DNA of 64,000 bases from positions 2,542,001 through 2,606,000 of the forward strand of contig NZ_CP137079.1 of assembly GCF_033170155.1 (NCBI RefSeq), given 5' to 3'. Each line of letters begins with the position of its first letter. The first letter of the stretch is position 1. The notes under the pieces are model-generated. The model was given only the letters and a program-made list of their open reading frames with translations. It was not told where the DNA came from and searched no databases. This document shows, piece after piece, positions 17,770 to 25,573 of the stretch. A program made the translations under genes and the position numbers. This DNA comes from Raineyella sp. W15-4 (GTDB taxonomy: Bacteria; Actinomycetota; Actinomycetes; Propionibacteriales; Propionibacteriaceae).

Positions 17770-18756
17770 TCACTCCGGACGTACGCGAGGATCGATCTGC
17801 TGATGCAGGACGTCGACAACGAAGCTGGTCACGACGTAGCCGACCGCGATGACAGTGGCAGCCGCCAGCGTCACCGGGAAGTCCTTGGCATTCACGCTGT
17901 TGACCAGCAACTGGCCCACCCCCGGGTAGGCGAAGACGGTCTCGATGACCACCGCCCCGCCGAGCAGGCCGCCGATCTGCAACCCGATGTAGGACAGCAC
18001 CGGCCCCAGGGAATTGATCGCGACATGCCGCACTCTCACCGACCCGAGCGGGATGCCCTTCGCCAGCGCAGTGGAGACGTGGTCCGCCGTGTAGTGGTCC
18101 AGGAGAGTGGCCCGGAACACCCTCGCAACACCCGGAACCACGGTGATGGCGAAGACCGAGACCGGAAGGACCAAGTGGGCGTACGTTCCCGCGCCACTCG
18201 TCGGCAGCAGGTGCAGACCGAGCGAGAAGACGAGGATCAGGATCAGTGCAAGGAGGAACGGCGGCACGGCCTGCAGGACCACTACCAGGCGGAGCACCGC
18301 CGTGCTGAGCAGGATCCGGTTGGTCGAGGAAAGCCAGTACCCGAGCAACAGCCCCAGGGACGTCCCGAGGAGAAGGGCACTGCCCGACAGTTGGAGAGTT
18401 GCCGGGATCCGCGCCAGAACGAGGTCGATAGCGGGGACACCGTAGCGAATCGAATTCGGGAAGTGTCCCGTCACCGTCTGGCCGATGAACTTCACGTACC
18501 GGACCAGGAGCGGCTGGTCGAACCCGTAGACCGCCGCAAGCCCGGCCACCTGCTCTTCCGTGGCGTCGTCCGGCAGCATCAGACGGGCAGGATTCCCCGT
18601 TGCGGCAGTCATGAAGAACACAATGCTCAGCGCACCGACGACCGCGATGACCGAGTGGAACAAGCGCCGCAGGAGATAGTTCCGTTCCAGTCGAGGCCGG
18701 AACGACACAAGAGTGGAGTCCTGATCGGATCCGGGACTCTCGACGACGACGGTCAT
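17770..18756 (-). CDS. Peptide/nickel-type ABC transporter permease (DppB)
   Basis: A 328-residue membrane protein of the DppB/OppB family with an N-terminal cytoplasmic tail, a first membrane segment at about 30-55, the segment YGFDQPLLVRYVKFIG, and the late IETVFAYPGVGQLLVNSV motif characteristic of DppB. The ATG overlaps the monooxygenase stop as ATGA, so the two are coupled. Confidence 0.94.
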   Translation of the reverse strand: MTVVVESPGSDQDSTLVSFRPRLERNYLLRRLFHSVIAVVGALSIVFFMTAATGNPARLMLPDDATEEQVAGLAAVYGFDQPLLVRYVKFIGQTVTGHFPNSIRYGVPAIDLVLARIPATLQLSGSALLLGTSLGLLLGYWLSSTNRILLSTAVLRLVVVLQAVPPFLLALILILVFSLGLHLLPTSGAGTYAHLVLPVSVFAITVVPGVARVFRATLLDHYTADHVSTALAKGIPLGSVRVRHVAINSLGPVLSYIGLQIGGLLGGAVVIETVFAYPGVGQLLVNSVNAKDFPVTLAAATVIAVGYVVTSFVVDVLHQQIDPRVRPE

Positions 18757-20054
18757 GACTGCAACGCGATCTCATCGGCCCGGATACGATCGCGCAGCCG
18801 TGTCGGCTGGTCCGCAGTCTCCGCCAGCAGACCCCGCTCACGCAGCACCGGAGTGAGGTACTCGGCGAAATCCTCATACAACCCGGGACGGCCGTCAGCG
18901 GAGATACTGAAGCCGTCCAGACCCGCTTCGTCCCGCAGTTCGATCAACCGATCCACCACCTCGTCCGGAGTCCCGACCGCGGACAGCGGGGATCGCCGGG
19001 TGCGGCTGTAGTCGATGTACTCCTGGATCGTCACGTCGAGACGCCCATCGACCGACCGCAGGGGACGCGTGGTGCCGAAAGTCTGTAGGGCGGACAGCAG
19101 GGTGTCACGCGGGTACTGACGGATGTCGATACCGTTCCAGGCCAACGCGCTCTCCTCGCTCTTGAACTGATGGGCCCGCTCCGCCTTCGCCCGGGCCTCA
19201 CTCCCGGTGCGGCCCACCGCGATGTTCACCCCGGCGAACACCTTCGGCGCCGAACGACCGGCCTCCTCGGAAGCCGTCCGGAGCCGCTCGATCACATCCC
19301 TCAATTGAGTGATGCTCCCGCCCTGGGTGTAGACCGCCTCGGCGTGCCGGGCCGCGAAGCTCAGGCCGGTCGCCGAGGCGGTCGCCTGGAAGAAGACCGG
19401 CTTGCGCTGCGGGGACGGTTCCAGGGAATGCGGGCCACGGACGGAGAAGTACTTTCCGCTGTGATCGATCGGGTGAACGTGGGCCGGGTCGGCGTAGACC
19501 CCGGATGTCGCATCCTTGCGAAGAGCTTCGTCATCCCAGGAGCGCAGCCACAACTTCTCGACCACATCGATGTACTCATCGGCACGGACGTACCGTTCGG
19601 TGTGGTCCACCTGTTCCCGCAATCCGAAATTCGCCGCCGCGCTGTCCAGATAGGACGTCACGATGTTCCAGCCGATACGTCCGTCTGTGAGATGGTCCAA
19701 CGTGCTGAACCGTCGAGCGAGCAGGAACGGCGGCTCGTAGGTCGTCGACGCCGTCACCACGAATCCCAGCTTCTCGGTCACCGCGGCCAGCGCCGACACC
19801 AGCACGAACGGGTCGGCCAGCGGAAACACGTGGGCATCACGTACGGACAGCTCGATCCCGCTCTCCCTGGTCTCGAAGACGCCGAGAATGTCGGCGAAGA
19901 ACATCGCGTCGAAGCCGGCCGCCTCGATCACCCGCGCCTGCTGCTGCCAATAGGACAGGCTCAGGTAGTCACGAGTGTTCTCCGGATCCCGCCAGGCACC
20001 ATCCGCCCCCGGAGTGATCATGGTGAATGCCGAGAAGTGCAGAGGCTTGGGCAT
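18753..20054 (-). CDS. LLM-class FMN-dependent monooxygenase (NtaA/SnaA/DszA-like)
   Basis: A 433-residue luciferase-like TIM-barrel flavin enzyme. Characteristic stretches are QARVIEAAGFDAMFFAD, TLDHLTDGRIGWNIVTSY, RADEYIDVVEKLW, SPQRKPVFFQATASATG and the late VGTPDEVVDRL. Known relatives use FMNH2 from a partner reductase to oxidise chelators, thioethers, sulfones or sulfonates. No flavin reductase gene is in the operon, so it must be supplied from elsewhere. It is flanked by genes for an importer and a binding protein, implying that the imported compound is its substrate (inference). Start ATG 20054, two bases after the previous stop. Confidence 0.9.
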   Translation of the reverse strand: MPKPLHFSAFTMITPGADGAWRDPENTRDYLSLSYWQQQARVIEAAGFDAMFFADILGVFETRESGIELSVRDAHVFPLADPFVLVSALAAVTEKLGFVVTASTTYEPPFLLARRFSTLDHLTDGRIGWNIVTSYLDSAAANFGLREQVDHTERYVRADEYIDVVEKLWLRSWDDEALRKDATSGVYADPAHVHPIDHSGKYFSVRGPHSLEPSPQRKPVFFQATASATGLSFAARHAEAVYTQGGSITQLRDVIERLRTASEEAGRSAPKVFAGVNIAVGRTGSEARAKAERAHQFKSEESALAWNGIDIRQYPRDTLLSALQTFGTTRPLRSVDGRLDVTIQEYIDYSRTRRSPLSAVGTPDEVVDRLIELRDEAGLDGFSISADGRPGLYEDFAEYLTPVLRERGLLAETADQPTRLRDRIRADEIALQS

Positions 20055-20055
20055 G

Positions 20056-21627
20056 TCAGGACTTCGCTTTCTTGATGTTGACGTAGTCGATCCAGTCGTC
20101 GTAGCGAGGGGTCCAGTCGAGGGTCTTCTGGTAGGCGTACGTCTGCGGCTGGTCCCACAGATAGACGAGGGCGGCATTGTTCCGCAGCCAGCCCGAGCCC
20201 TCGGTGATCTTGCCGAGGTAGCCGGTCTCATCGGTGGCTGCGAACGCGTCCTTCACTATCTTGTCGAATTCGGACTGGTTCGGCAGGGCACCATCATTGG
20301 TGCGGTAGTTACTCGTCCACGAGTTGAGGTTGTAGGCAGCGATGAGGTTCGGATACTGGATCCCCCAGTAGATGAGATCGGGCGCCTCGTCGAGATTGGT
20401 GGTGACATTCCGGTCACCCCACGGACCGGAGGGTAGGACGCTGATGTTGAGCGTCACGCCGAGCTTCGCCCAGCTCTGGGCGATGACCTGGATAGCCTGT
20501 TCGGCGCCCGCGTAGGTGGCAGTCGGCACATTGACGTTGACGGTGAAGCCGCCGGCGTACCCGGCTTCAGCCAGAAGTTGCTTGGCCTTCTCCGGGTCGT
20601 AGTCCCAGGTAGGAGCATTCTGCTCGTACCCCGGATACCAGCGGCTGATCACCTGGGTCCGATTCGGCTCGGTGGTGCCGAGATAGATCGAGTCGGTGAT
20701 GGACTTGCGGTCGATCGCGTAGTTGAGAGCCTCCCGTACCCGCTGGTCCTGGAACGGCTTTCGATTGAAGTTGAATTGCAGAGTCTGCACCCGCTGTCCC
20801 GGCGAGCCACCGACCACAAGGTTCCCACTCGATCGGAGATCGGGCAGATCGACCGGGTCGATAGTGATGGTCAGGTTGATCTCACCATTCTTCAGAGCCG
20901 CCAGCCGTGTGGCGGACTCGGCATACCCGATGACCTCGACACGCGTGAAGTCGGGTTTCTTCCCCCAATAGGTGTCGCTCGCGACCAGAACACCCTTATT
21001 CTCCTGCTGGTACGATTCCAGGCGGTAAGGCCCGGTACCCATCGCCTCCAGATCGGGGTTGTGGGTCTGTGCCCACTCCGGCTGCAGGAAGAAGATCGTG
21101 GCCAGCGCTTCGGGGAGATGCAGGAAGGGGGTCTTCGTGGTGATGGTGACCTGGTGATCACCCGAGGCCTTCACACTCTGGATGTACGACCGCCAACTCG
21201 ATGCCGCGGTCCAATCTGATGTGCTGTCCAGGTATCGCTCGAAGTTCCACACGACGACATCGGCATTGAAGGGCTGACCCTGTTCGTAGACGACTCCGTC
21301 GCGCAGCGTGAAGACCCACTGGTTGTCCGAGGTCCGTTCCCATGACGTCGCAGAGGACGGCACCACCTTGCCCTGGCCGTCGAGTTCGGTCAGTCGGGGG
21401 TAGATGGCCCACACAATGCTCTGCGATCCGGTGCGAAGAGTCTTGGCAGGATGCAGACTGACCAGGGTCGGCCCGTGGACCCCGACCTTCACCGTATCGG
21501 ATGCCTTGCCGTTCGCGAGATCCGCCTCAGGATTGGCTGCCGGCGGAGCGCAGCCGACCACCAGCAATGCCAAGAAGAGGGCCATGGCCGCGGCGATATA
21601 CGCGCGGAGTCCTCGGGGAGTAGCCAT
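20056..21627 (-). CDS. Family-5 solute-binding lipoprotein (peptide/nickel type)
   Basis: A 523-residue binding protein. The signal peptide MATPRGLRAYIAAAM-type start with hydrophobic core ends in the lipobox VVGC, and the mature protein has the family-5 landmarks TWERTSDNQWVFTLRDGV, FNADVVVWNFERYLD and a late RVREALNYAIDRKSI. ATG 21627 is chosen because GAGG lies seven bases upstream; ATG 21639 lacks one. It should deliver ligand to the DppBC channel. Family-5 proteins bind peptides, metal chelates and other small molecules, so the ligand is open. Confidence 0.93.
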   Translation of the reverse strand: MATPRGLRAYIAAAMALFLALLVVGCAPPAANPEADLANGKASDTVKVGVHGPTLVSLHPAKTLRTGSQSIVWAIYPRLTELDGQGKVVPSSATSWERTSDNQWVFTLRDGVVYEQGQPFNADVVVWNFERYLDSTSDWTAASSWRSYIQSVKASGDHQVTITTKTPFLHLPEALATIFFLQPEWAQTHNPDLEAMGTGPYRLESYQQENKGVLVASDTYWGKKPDFTRVEVIGYAESATRLAALKNGEINLTITIDPVDLPDLRSSGNLVVGGSPGQRVQTLQFNFNRKPFQDQRVREALNYAIDRKSITDSIYLGTTEPNRTQVISRWYPGYEQNAPTWDYDPEKAKQLLAEAGYAGGFTVNVNVPTATYAGAEQAIQVIAQSWAKLGVTLNISVLPSGPWGDRNVTTNLDEAPDLIYWGIQYPNLIAAYNLNSWTSNYRTNDGALPNQSEFDKIVKDAFAATDETGYLGKITEGSGWLRNNAALVYLWDQPQTYAYQKTLDWTPRYDDWIDYVNIKKAKS

Positions 21628-21646
21628 CTGTGACCTCATCTGAAGA

Positions 21647-22279
21647 TCAATTCGAAAAATTGGAAAGGAGTACTCGGTGAGCGGAGTCCGCCCCGACGCC
21701 CAACGAGCCGAGAGTCTCGCGCTCACGTCGTTCGGCTTCCTCCAACAGCTCCACAACACCGGGAGCCTCATATGGCGTGAGCACACCGATGCCGTCACTG
21801 TCCCCGAAGACGTAGTCCCCGGGATTGATGACGACGCCGTCGACCGTGAGCGGGACACCGGTGACAGCAGGTTCTGCGGTGCGGCGACCGACAATAGGCG
21901 TCAGACCGCGGTGGTAGACCGGCAGCCCGAGTTCCACGAGCTGTTCGTAGTCCGTCACACGACCGTCGACAACGACACCGGTGATGCCAAGCCTGACGAG
22001 TCGCGTCGCCACGACTCCTCCGAAATTGGTGCGGCGGCTTCCCGCGGGCCTGCTGATCACGATGACCGTTCCCGGACCGCTCGCCTCCGCCAATTCGACG
22101 AGTCCGGGGGCTCCGTACTCCGTTGCCTTCAGGGTCGCTGCGACACCGGCCATCCGCAGGGGTCGCACTATCGGCTCCAGCCCGGCGATCAACCCATTGT
22201 CACGCAGGTGCCCCAAGGTGGACGGAGAAACCCGGCGAAGGCGTTCGACCAGATCGTGGCGTCCCGCCGGGTCACTCAT
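21647..22279 (-). CDS. RraA / HMG-aldolase-like protein
   Basis: A 210-residue protein of the RraA-like family, whose enzymatic members are class-II pyruvate aldolases (4-hydroxy-4-methyl-2-oxoglutarate aldolase/oxaloacetate decarboxylase). Family stretches include VSPSTLGHLRDNG, GVVVDGRVTD, PVYHRGLTP and PGDYVFGDSDGIGVL. The usual catalytic motif DG-x-x-RD reads DGRVTD, so its Arg is Thr, and the usual GELLA stretch reads GGVVAT. Activity as an aldolase is therefore doubtful. Start ATG 22279 aligns with family N-termini. First gene of the monooxygenase-importer operon. Confidence 0.85.
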   Translation of the reverse strand: MSDPAGRHDLVERLRRVSPSTLGHLRDNGLIAGLEPIVRPLRMAGVAATLKATEYGAPGLVELAEASGPGTVIVISRPAGSRRTNFGGVVATRLVRLGITGVVVDGRVTDYEQLVELGLPVYHRGLTPIVGRRTAEPAVTGVPLTVDGVVINPGDYVFGDSDGIGVLTPYEAPGVVELLEEAERRERETLGSLGVGADSAHRVLLSNFSN

Positions 22280-22284
22280 CCGTC

Positions 22285-22316
22285 GCTCGCCACGTATATG
22301 GCTCGCCACGTATATG
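22285..22316. repeat. Perfect 16-bp tandem duplication upstream of the RraA-like gene
   Basis: GCTCGCCACGTATATG occurs twice in direct tandem (22285-22300, 22301-22316). Each copy holds a minus-strand CATATACG that can act as -10, so the duplication either doubles the -10 box or makes two regulator sites directly before the operon start. Confidence 0.9.
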
Positions 22317-22336
22317 GTTCGACAATCAGCTGAAAA
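22309..22336 (-). promoter_or_regulatory. Candidate promoter of the monooxygenase-importer operon
   Basis: Minus strand TTTTCA (22336-22331), 16-bp spacer, TATACG (22314-22309). The -10 lies inside the upstream copy of the 16-bp duplication; the predicted leader is about 23 nt. Confidence 0.5.
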
Positions 22337-22365
22337 GACATAAGGGAATCTTCTCGGTGACAAAT

Positions 22366-22383
22366 GGCGGACTTATGTCCGCC
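22366..22383 (-). terminator. Hairpin after polyphosphate kinase 2
   Basis: Perfect 7-bp stem GGCGGAC / GTCCGCC with a 4-nt loop, followed on the minus strand by ATTTGT. It probably ends ppk2 transcription. One arm (CTTATGTC on the plus strand, 22372-22379) can instead pair with GACATAAG at 22337-22344. Confidence 0.45.
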
Positions 22384-22508
22384 GCAGCAGCATGTCACGC
22401 ACGGCCGTCATCGGTCCAAGTCCAAGACGCGATGGGAACCATTCACCAGCCCCAATGGGTCAACCGGGCAGGCACGCCCCTTGTCGGGGTCGAATACTCA
22501 CCGACCTG

Positions 22509-23654
22509 CTATCGGTAGTCCTCCGGATCCTCGTACGGCGAGGGGACGTTCTCGTCGGTCAGACTCGCGGCATAGTCCGGGACCTCATGCTGGAGCTCAC
22601 GGTCCGTTCGCTGGTAGCCGGTCGACTCGGGACGCTTCGGCAGAGTGAGCTTCGGGTGCTCGATGTGCTCGTACGGCACCGAAGCGAGCAGATGGGCGAT
22701 CATGTTGATCCGTGCGGCCCGCTTGTCCTCGGACTCGACCACGTGCCAGCGGGCCTCCGGCAGGTCGGTGTGGACGAACATCTCGTCCTTGGCCCGGGAG
22801 TAGTCCTCCCACTTCGTCAGCGATTCGATGTCGGTGGGCGACAGCTTCCACCGCCGCATCGGATCGGTGAGCCGGGACTCGAACCGCCGGTACTGCTCCG
22901 CCGCCGACACCGAGAACCAGTACTTGCGCAGGATGATCCCGTCCTCGATGAGCATCCGCTCGAAGATCGGGCACTGGCGCAGGAACCGGACGTACTCGTC
23001 GGGCGTGCAGTAGCCCATCACCCGCTCGACACCACCGCGGTTGTACCAGGACCGGTCGAACAGCTTGATCTCACCGGCCGCGGGCAGGTGCTCGACGTAG
23101 CGCTGGAAGTACCACTGCGTCCGCTGCCGCTCGGTGGGCGCGGGCAGGGCGACGATCTCGGTGAGGCGGGGGTTGAGATATTCGCTGACCCGCTTGATGG
23201 CGCCCCCCTTGCCCGCAGCGTCGCGGCCTTCGAAGATCACCACCATCCGCTGCCCGGTGGTCCTGACCCACTCCTGCATCTCGACGAGCTCGCCCTGCAG
23301 GCGCAGCAGTTCGGACTCGTAGACCTTACGGTCCATCGCCTTGTGCTTGCCATTGCCCGACTTGCCGTTGGACTTCCCGTTGCCGGATTTACCGTTTTCC
23401 GATTTTCCGTTGCCCGACTTGCCGTTCCCCGCCGTTGCACCCATCGGTCCCTCGTTCCCGCCCGCACTGTCCCGCACGCCGTCCTGCCCGTTCCTGAGCG
23501 CCTTGACGAAGGCGCTGGACGGAGAGTTCCGCAGTGCGAGGGCGGCACCGAAGCCGCGTTGGCCCGTGCCTGCCCGCGCTGCCCGGGCAGGCCTGTCCGC
23601 CGCCGGGTCGTTGCCCACCGGCCTGTTCCGATCCGCACCCGTACTGTCCGCCAT
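22509..23654 (-). CDS. ppk2: Polyphosphate kinase 2 family protein
   Basis: A 381-residue PPK2 enzyme that transfers phosphate between polyphosphate and nucleotides. The P-loop is IFEGRDAAGKGGAIKR, followed by the lid and Walker-B-like region FDRSWYNRGGVERVMGY and the conserved WKLSPTD-WEDYSRAKDEM. The kinase core begins near residue 107. Before it is a low-complexity tail rich in Gly, Asn, Lys and Ser with repeats of GNGKS (residues about 76-103). Whether it prefers ADP or GDP (class I) cannot be judged here. The start is ATG 23654. Confidence 0.94.
   Translation of the reverse strand: MADSTGADRNRPVGNDPAADRPARAARAGTGQRGFGAALALRNSPSSAFVKALRNGQDGVRDSAGGNEGPMGATAGNGKSGNGKSENGKSGNGKSNGKSGNGKHKAMDRKVYESELLRLQGELVEMQEWVRTTGQRMVVIFEGRDAAGKGGAIKRVSEYLNPRLTEIVALPAPTERQRTQWYFQRYVEHLPAAGEIKLFDRSWYNRGGVERVMGYCTPDEYVRFLRQCPIFERMLIEDGIILRKYWFSVSAAEQYRRFESRLTDPMRRWKLSPTDIESLTKWEDYSRAKDEMFVHTDLPEARWHVVESEDKRAARINMIAHLLASVPYEHIEHPKLTLPKRPESTGYQRTDRELQHEVPDYAASLTDENVPSPYEDPEDYR
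23346..23429 (-). repeat. ppk2: In-frame GNGKS-coding minisatellite in ppk2
   Basis: An array of about five imperfect 12-15 base units coding G-N-G-K-S, S-E-N-G-K and S-N-G-K variants. All units keep the frame, so unit number can vary without breaking the gene. Confidence 0.8.
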
Positions 23655-23725
23655 GGGCCAATCTTTCCACCCCACCGGCGGCGCCGCCACGGTGTACGCC
23701 GCCGGCCGTCCGCACAGCGGTCAGG

Positions 23726-24502
23726 TCACTGGCCGGGCGACTCGGTCTGTGGCGCCCCCGTCGGCCGCAGAGTGGCGAACGGGTCGGTGACGGTCAGCCC
23801 ACGGCTGGTGAACCGGAACAATTTCGCGGGCCGTCCACCGGCACTGCCCGGCACGGACAGTGAACCGGTCACGACCAGTTGACCGCGCCGGACCAGGATC
23901 CGCTGCAGGTTGGTCGCACTCACCTCGTGGCCGAGCGCCGCGGCGTACGCGTCCCGCAGCTGGGCCATGGTGAACTCCTCGGGCGCCAGGGCGAAGCCGA
24001 TGTTGGTGTAGGACAGCTTCGCCCGCATCCGCGCCACCGCGTGGCGGACCACCGCGGCATGGTCGAAGGCCATCGCCGGCAGCTCCTCGACCGGCAGCCA
24101 GCCGGCAGTGGCCGGCAGCTCCGGGTCGCTGGTCCACGGCACCAGACCGAGATAGGCGGTGGCGATCGTCCGGTCGTACGGATCCCGCCCGGGATCGCTG
24201 AGCGTCTCCAGCTGCTCCAGGTGGGCGACCTCGGCGAGATCGACCTTGGCGGCCAGATGCCGCCGGGCGCTCTGCCCGATCGTCTCGTCGACCTCCACCG
24301 ATCCGCTCGGCAGCGCCCACTGTCGCTCGTACGGCGCCCGTCGGCGGCGGGTGGCCAGCACCGACAGCATCATCGTCCCGGTCGCGGGATCGGTACGGAC
24401 CTGCAGCACCGCGGCGATCGCCTCGTGCCGGTACTTCGCCACCCCCGCGTCGTCCCGCAACGGCCCGCGGCCAGGCCCCTTGTCGACACCCACGGAGGGC
24501 AT
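23726..24502 (-). CDS. nrtR: NrtR-type Nudix-related regulator of NAD synthesis
   Basis: A 258-residue protein with a Nudix-like N-terminal domain and a winged-helix C-terminal domain, the architecture of NrtR. The Nudix box region reads [23 protein letters not shown], in which the catalytic R-E-x-x-E-E pattern is lost, as in regulators that only sense ADP-ribose or NAD. The C-terminal part ([33 protein letters not shown]) is the winged helix. It is divergent from nadABC with a palindrome between, so it should repress NAD synthesis. Start ATG 24502; a GTG 20 codons on is possible. Confidence 0.88.
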   Translation of the reverse strand: MPSVGVDKGPGRGPLRDDAGVAKYRHEAIAAVLQVRTDPATGTMMLSVLATRRRRAPYERQWALPSGSVEVDETIGQSARRHLAAKVDLAEVAHLEQLETLSDPGRDPYDRTIATAYLGLVPWTSDPELPATAGWLPVEELPAMAFDHAAVVRHAVARMRAKLSYTNIGFALAPEEFTMAQLRDAYAAALGHEVSATNLQRILVRRGQLVVTGSLSVPGSAGGRPAKLFRFTSRGLTVTDPFATLRPTGAPQTESPGQ

Positions 24503-24517
24503 GCTACAGTTTCTTCA

Positions 24518-24540
24518 GTTTTCGCCTCATGGTCGAAAAC
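24518..24540. promoter_or_regulatory. Candidate NrtR operator before nadA
   Basis: Inverted repeat GTTTTCG - 9 nt - CGAAAAC, arms 24518-24524 and 24534-24540, in the short divergent nrtR-nadA region. It spans an upstream in-frame ATG at 24529, which argues against that codon as the nadA start. Confidence 0.6.
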
Positions 24541-24558
24541 CTGACGAAGGAGCCCCCC

Positions 24559-25569
24559 TTGACCACCACCGCCCTCGGCACCGACTGGCGCGCGTGGACC
24601 TCCCCCGAGTGGGAGGCCTGGCGCTCGGAGGTGCGGCGACTCGCCGACGAGCAGAACGCCGTGATCCTGGCGCACAACTACCAGGTCGCCCCCATCCAGG
24701 ACATCGCCGACCATGTCGGCGATTCCCTGGCGCTGTCCCGGATCGCCGCGGCATCCACCGCGAGCACGATCGTGTTCTGCGGAGTGCACTTCATGGCCGA
24801 GACGGCGAAGATCCTCGCCCCGGCCAAGCGGGTGCTGATCCCGGACGCGGCGGCCGGCTGTTCGCTCGCCGACACCATCACCGCCGACCAGCTGCGGGCC
24901 TGGAAGGCCGAGTATCCCGGCGCGGTCGTGGTGTCGTACGTGAACACCACCGCGGAGGTGAAGGCCGAGACCGACATCTGCTGCACCTCGTCCAACGCCG
25001 TCGAGGTGGTCTCCTCGATCCCCGCCGACACCCCGGTGCTGTTCGGCCCCGACCAGTTCCTCGGCGCCCACGTCCGCCGGATGACCGGGCGGGACAACAT
25101 CCACGTCTGGCTCGGCGAGTGCCACGTCCATGCCGACATCTCGCCCTCCGCGCTGGTCGACAAGGTGCACGCCAACCCGGACGCCGAGCTCTACGTGCAC
25201 CCCGAGTGCGGCTGCACCACCAGCGCGCTGTGGCTGGCCGAGTCCGGCGAGCTCCCCGCCGAGCGCACCCACGTGCTGTCGACCGGTGGCATGCTCGACC
25301 TGGCCCGCACCGCGACGGCCGCCAAGGTGCTGGTCGCCACCGAGATCGGCATGCTGCACCAGCTGCGGGGCGCCAACCCGCACACCACCTTCGAACCGGT
25401 CAATCCGAAAGCGGCCTGCCCGTTCATGGCGATGATCACCCCCGACAAGCTGCTCACCACGTTGCGTGACGGCACCGACGAGGTCGACGTGGACGCCGGC
25501 GTCGCGGCGAAGGCCCGCGCTGCCGTGGAGCGGATGATCGCCATCGGCCGGACCGGACGGGGTGAGTGA
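24559..25569 (+). CDS. nadA: Quinolinate synthase A
   Basis: A 336-residue [4Fe-4S] enzyme that condenses iminoaspartate with dihydroxyacetone phosphate to quinolinate. Visible motifs are [35 protein letters not shown], the [11 protein letters not shown] cysteine loop, VHPECGC and the late CPFMAMIT, giving the three cluster cysteines. I take TTG 24559 as start: AAGGAG lies six bases upstream and the next residues fit the family, while ATG 24529 lies in the operator. First gene of nadABC. Confidence 0.95.
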   Translation: MTTTALGTDWRAWTSPEWEAWRSEVRRLADEQNAVILAHNYQVAPIQDIADHVGDSLALSRIAAASTASTIVFCGVHFMAETAKILAPAKRVLIPDAAAGCSLADTITADQLRAWKAEYPGAVVVSYVNTTAEVKAETDICCTSSNAVEVVSSIPADTPVLFGPDQFLGAHVRRMTGRDNIHVWLGECHVHADISPSALVDKVHANPDAELYVHPECGCTTSALWLAESGELPAERTHVLSTGGMLDLARTATAAKVLVATEIGMLHQLRGANPHTTFEPVNPKAACPFMAMITPDKLLTTLRDGTDEVDVDAGVAAKARAAVERMIAIGRTGRGE

Positions 25570-25573
25570 GGAG

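Noticed and set aside
22470-22508. GGGGTCGAATACTC, similar to a tRNA T-arm
   Set aside because: The loop is too long and there is no acceptor, D or anticodon arm around it.
22280-22508. SAM-type riboswitch upstream of the monooxygenase operon
   Set aside because: None of the conserved core bases of SAM-I, SAM-II or SAM-IV is recognisable, and a promoter lies downstream of the inverted repeats.
23346-23429. Short repeats that might be a CRISPR array
   Set aside because: Units are 12-15 bases, directly tandem, without spacers, and all in frame inside ppk2.
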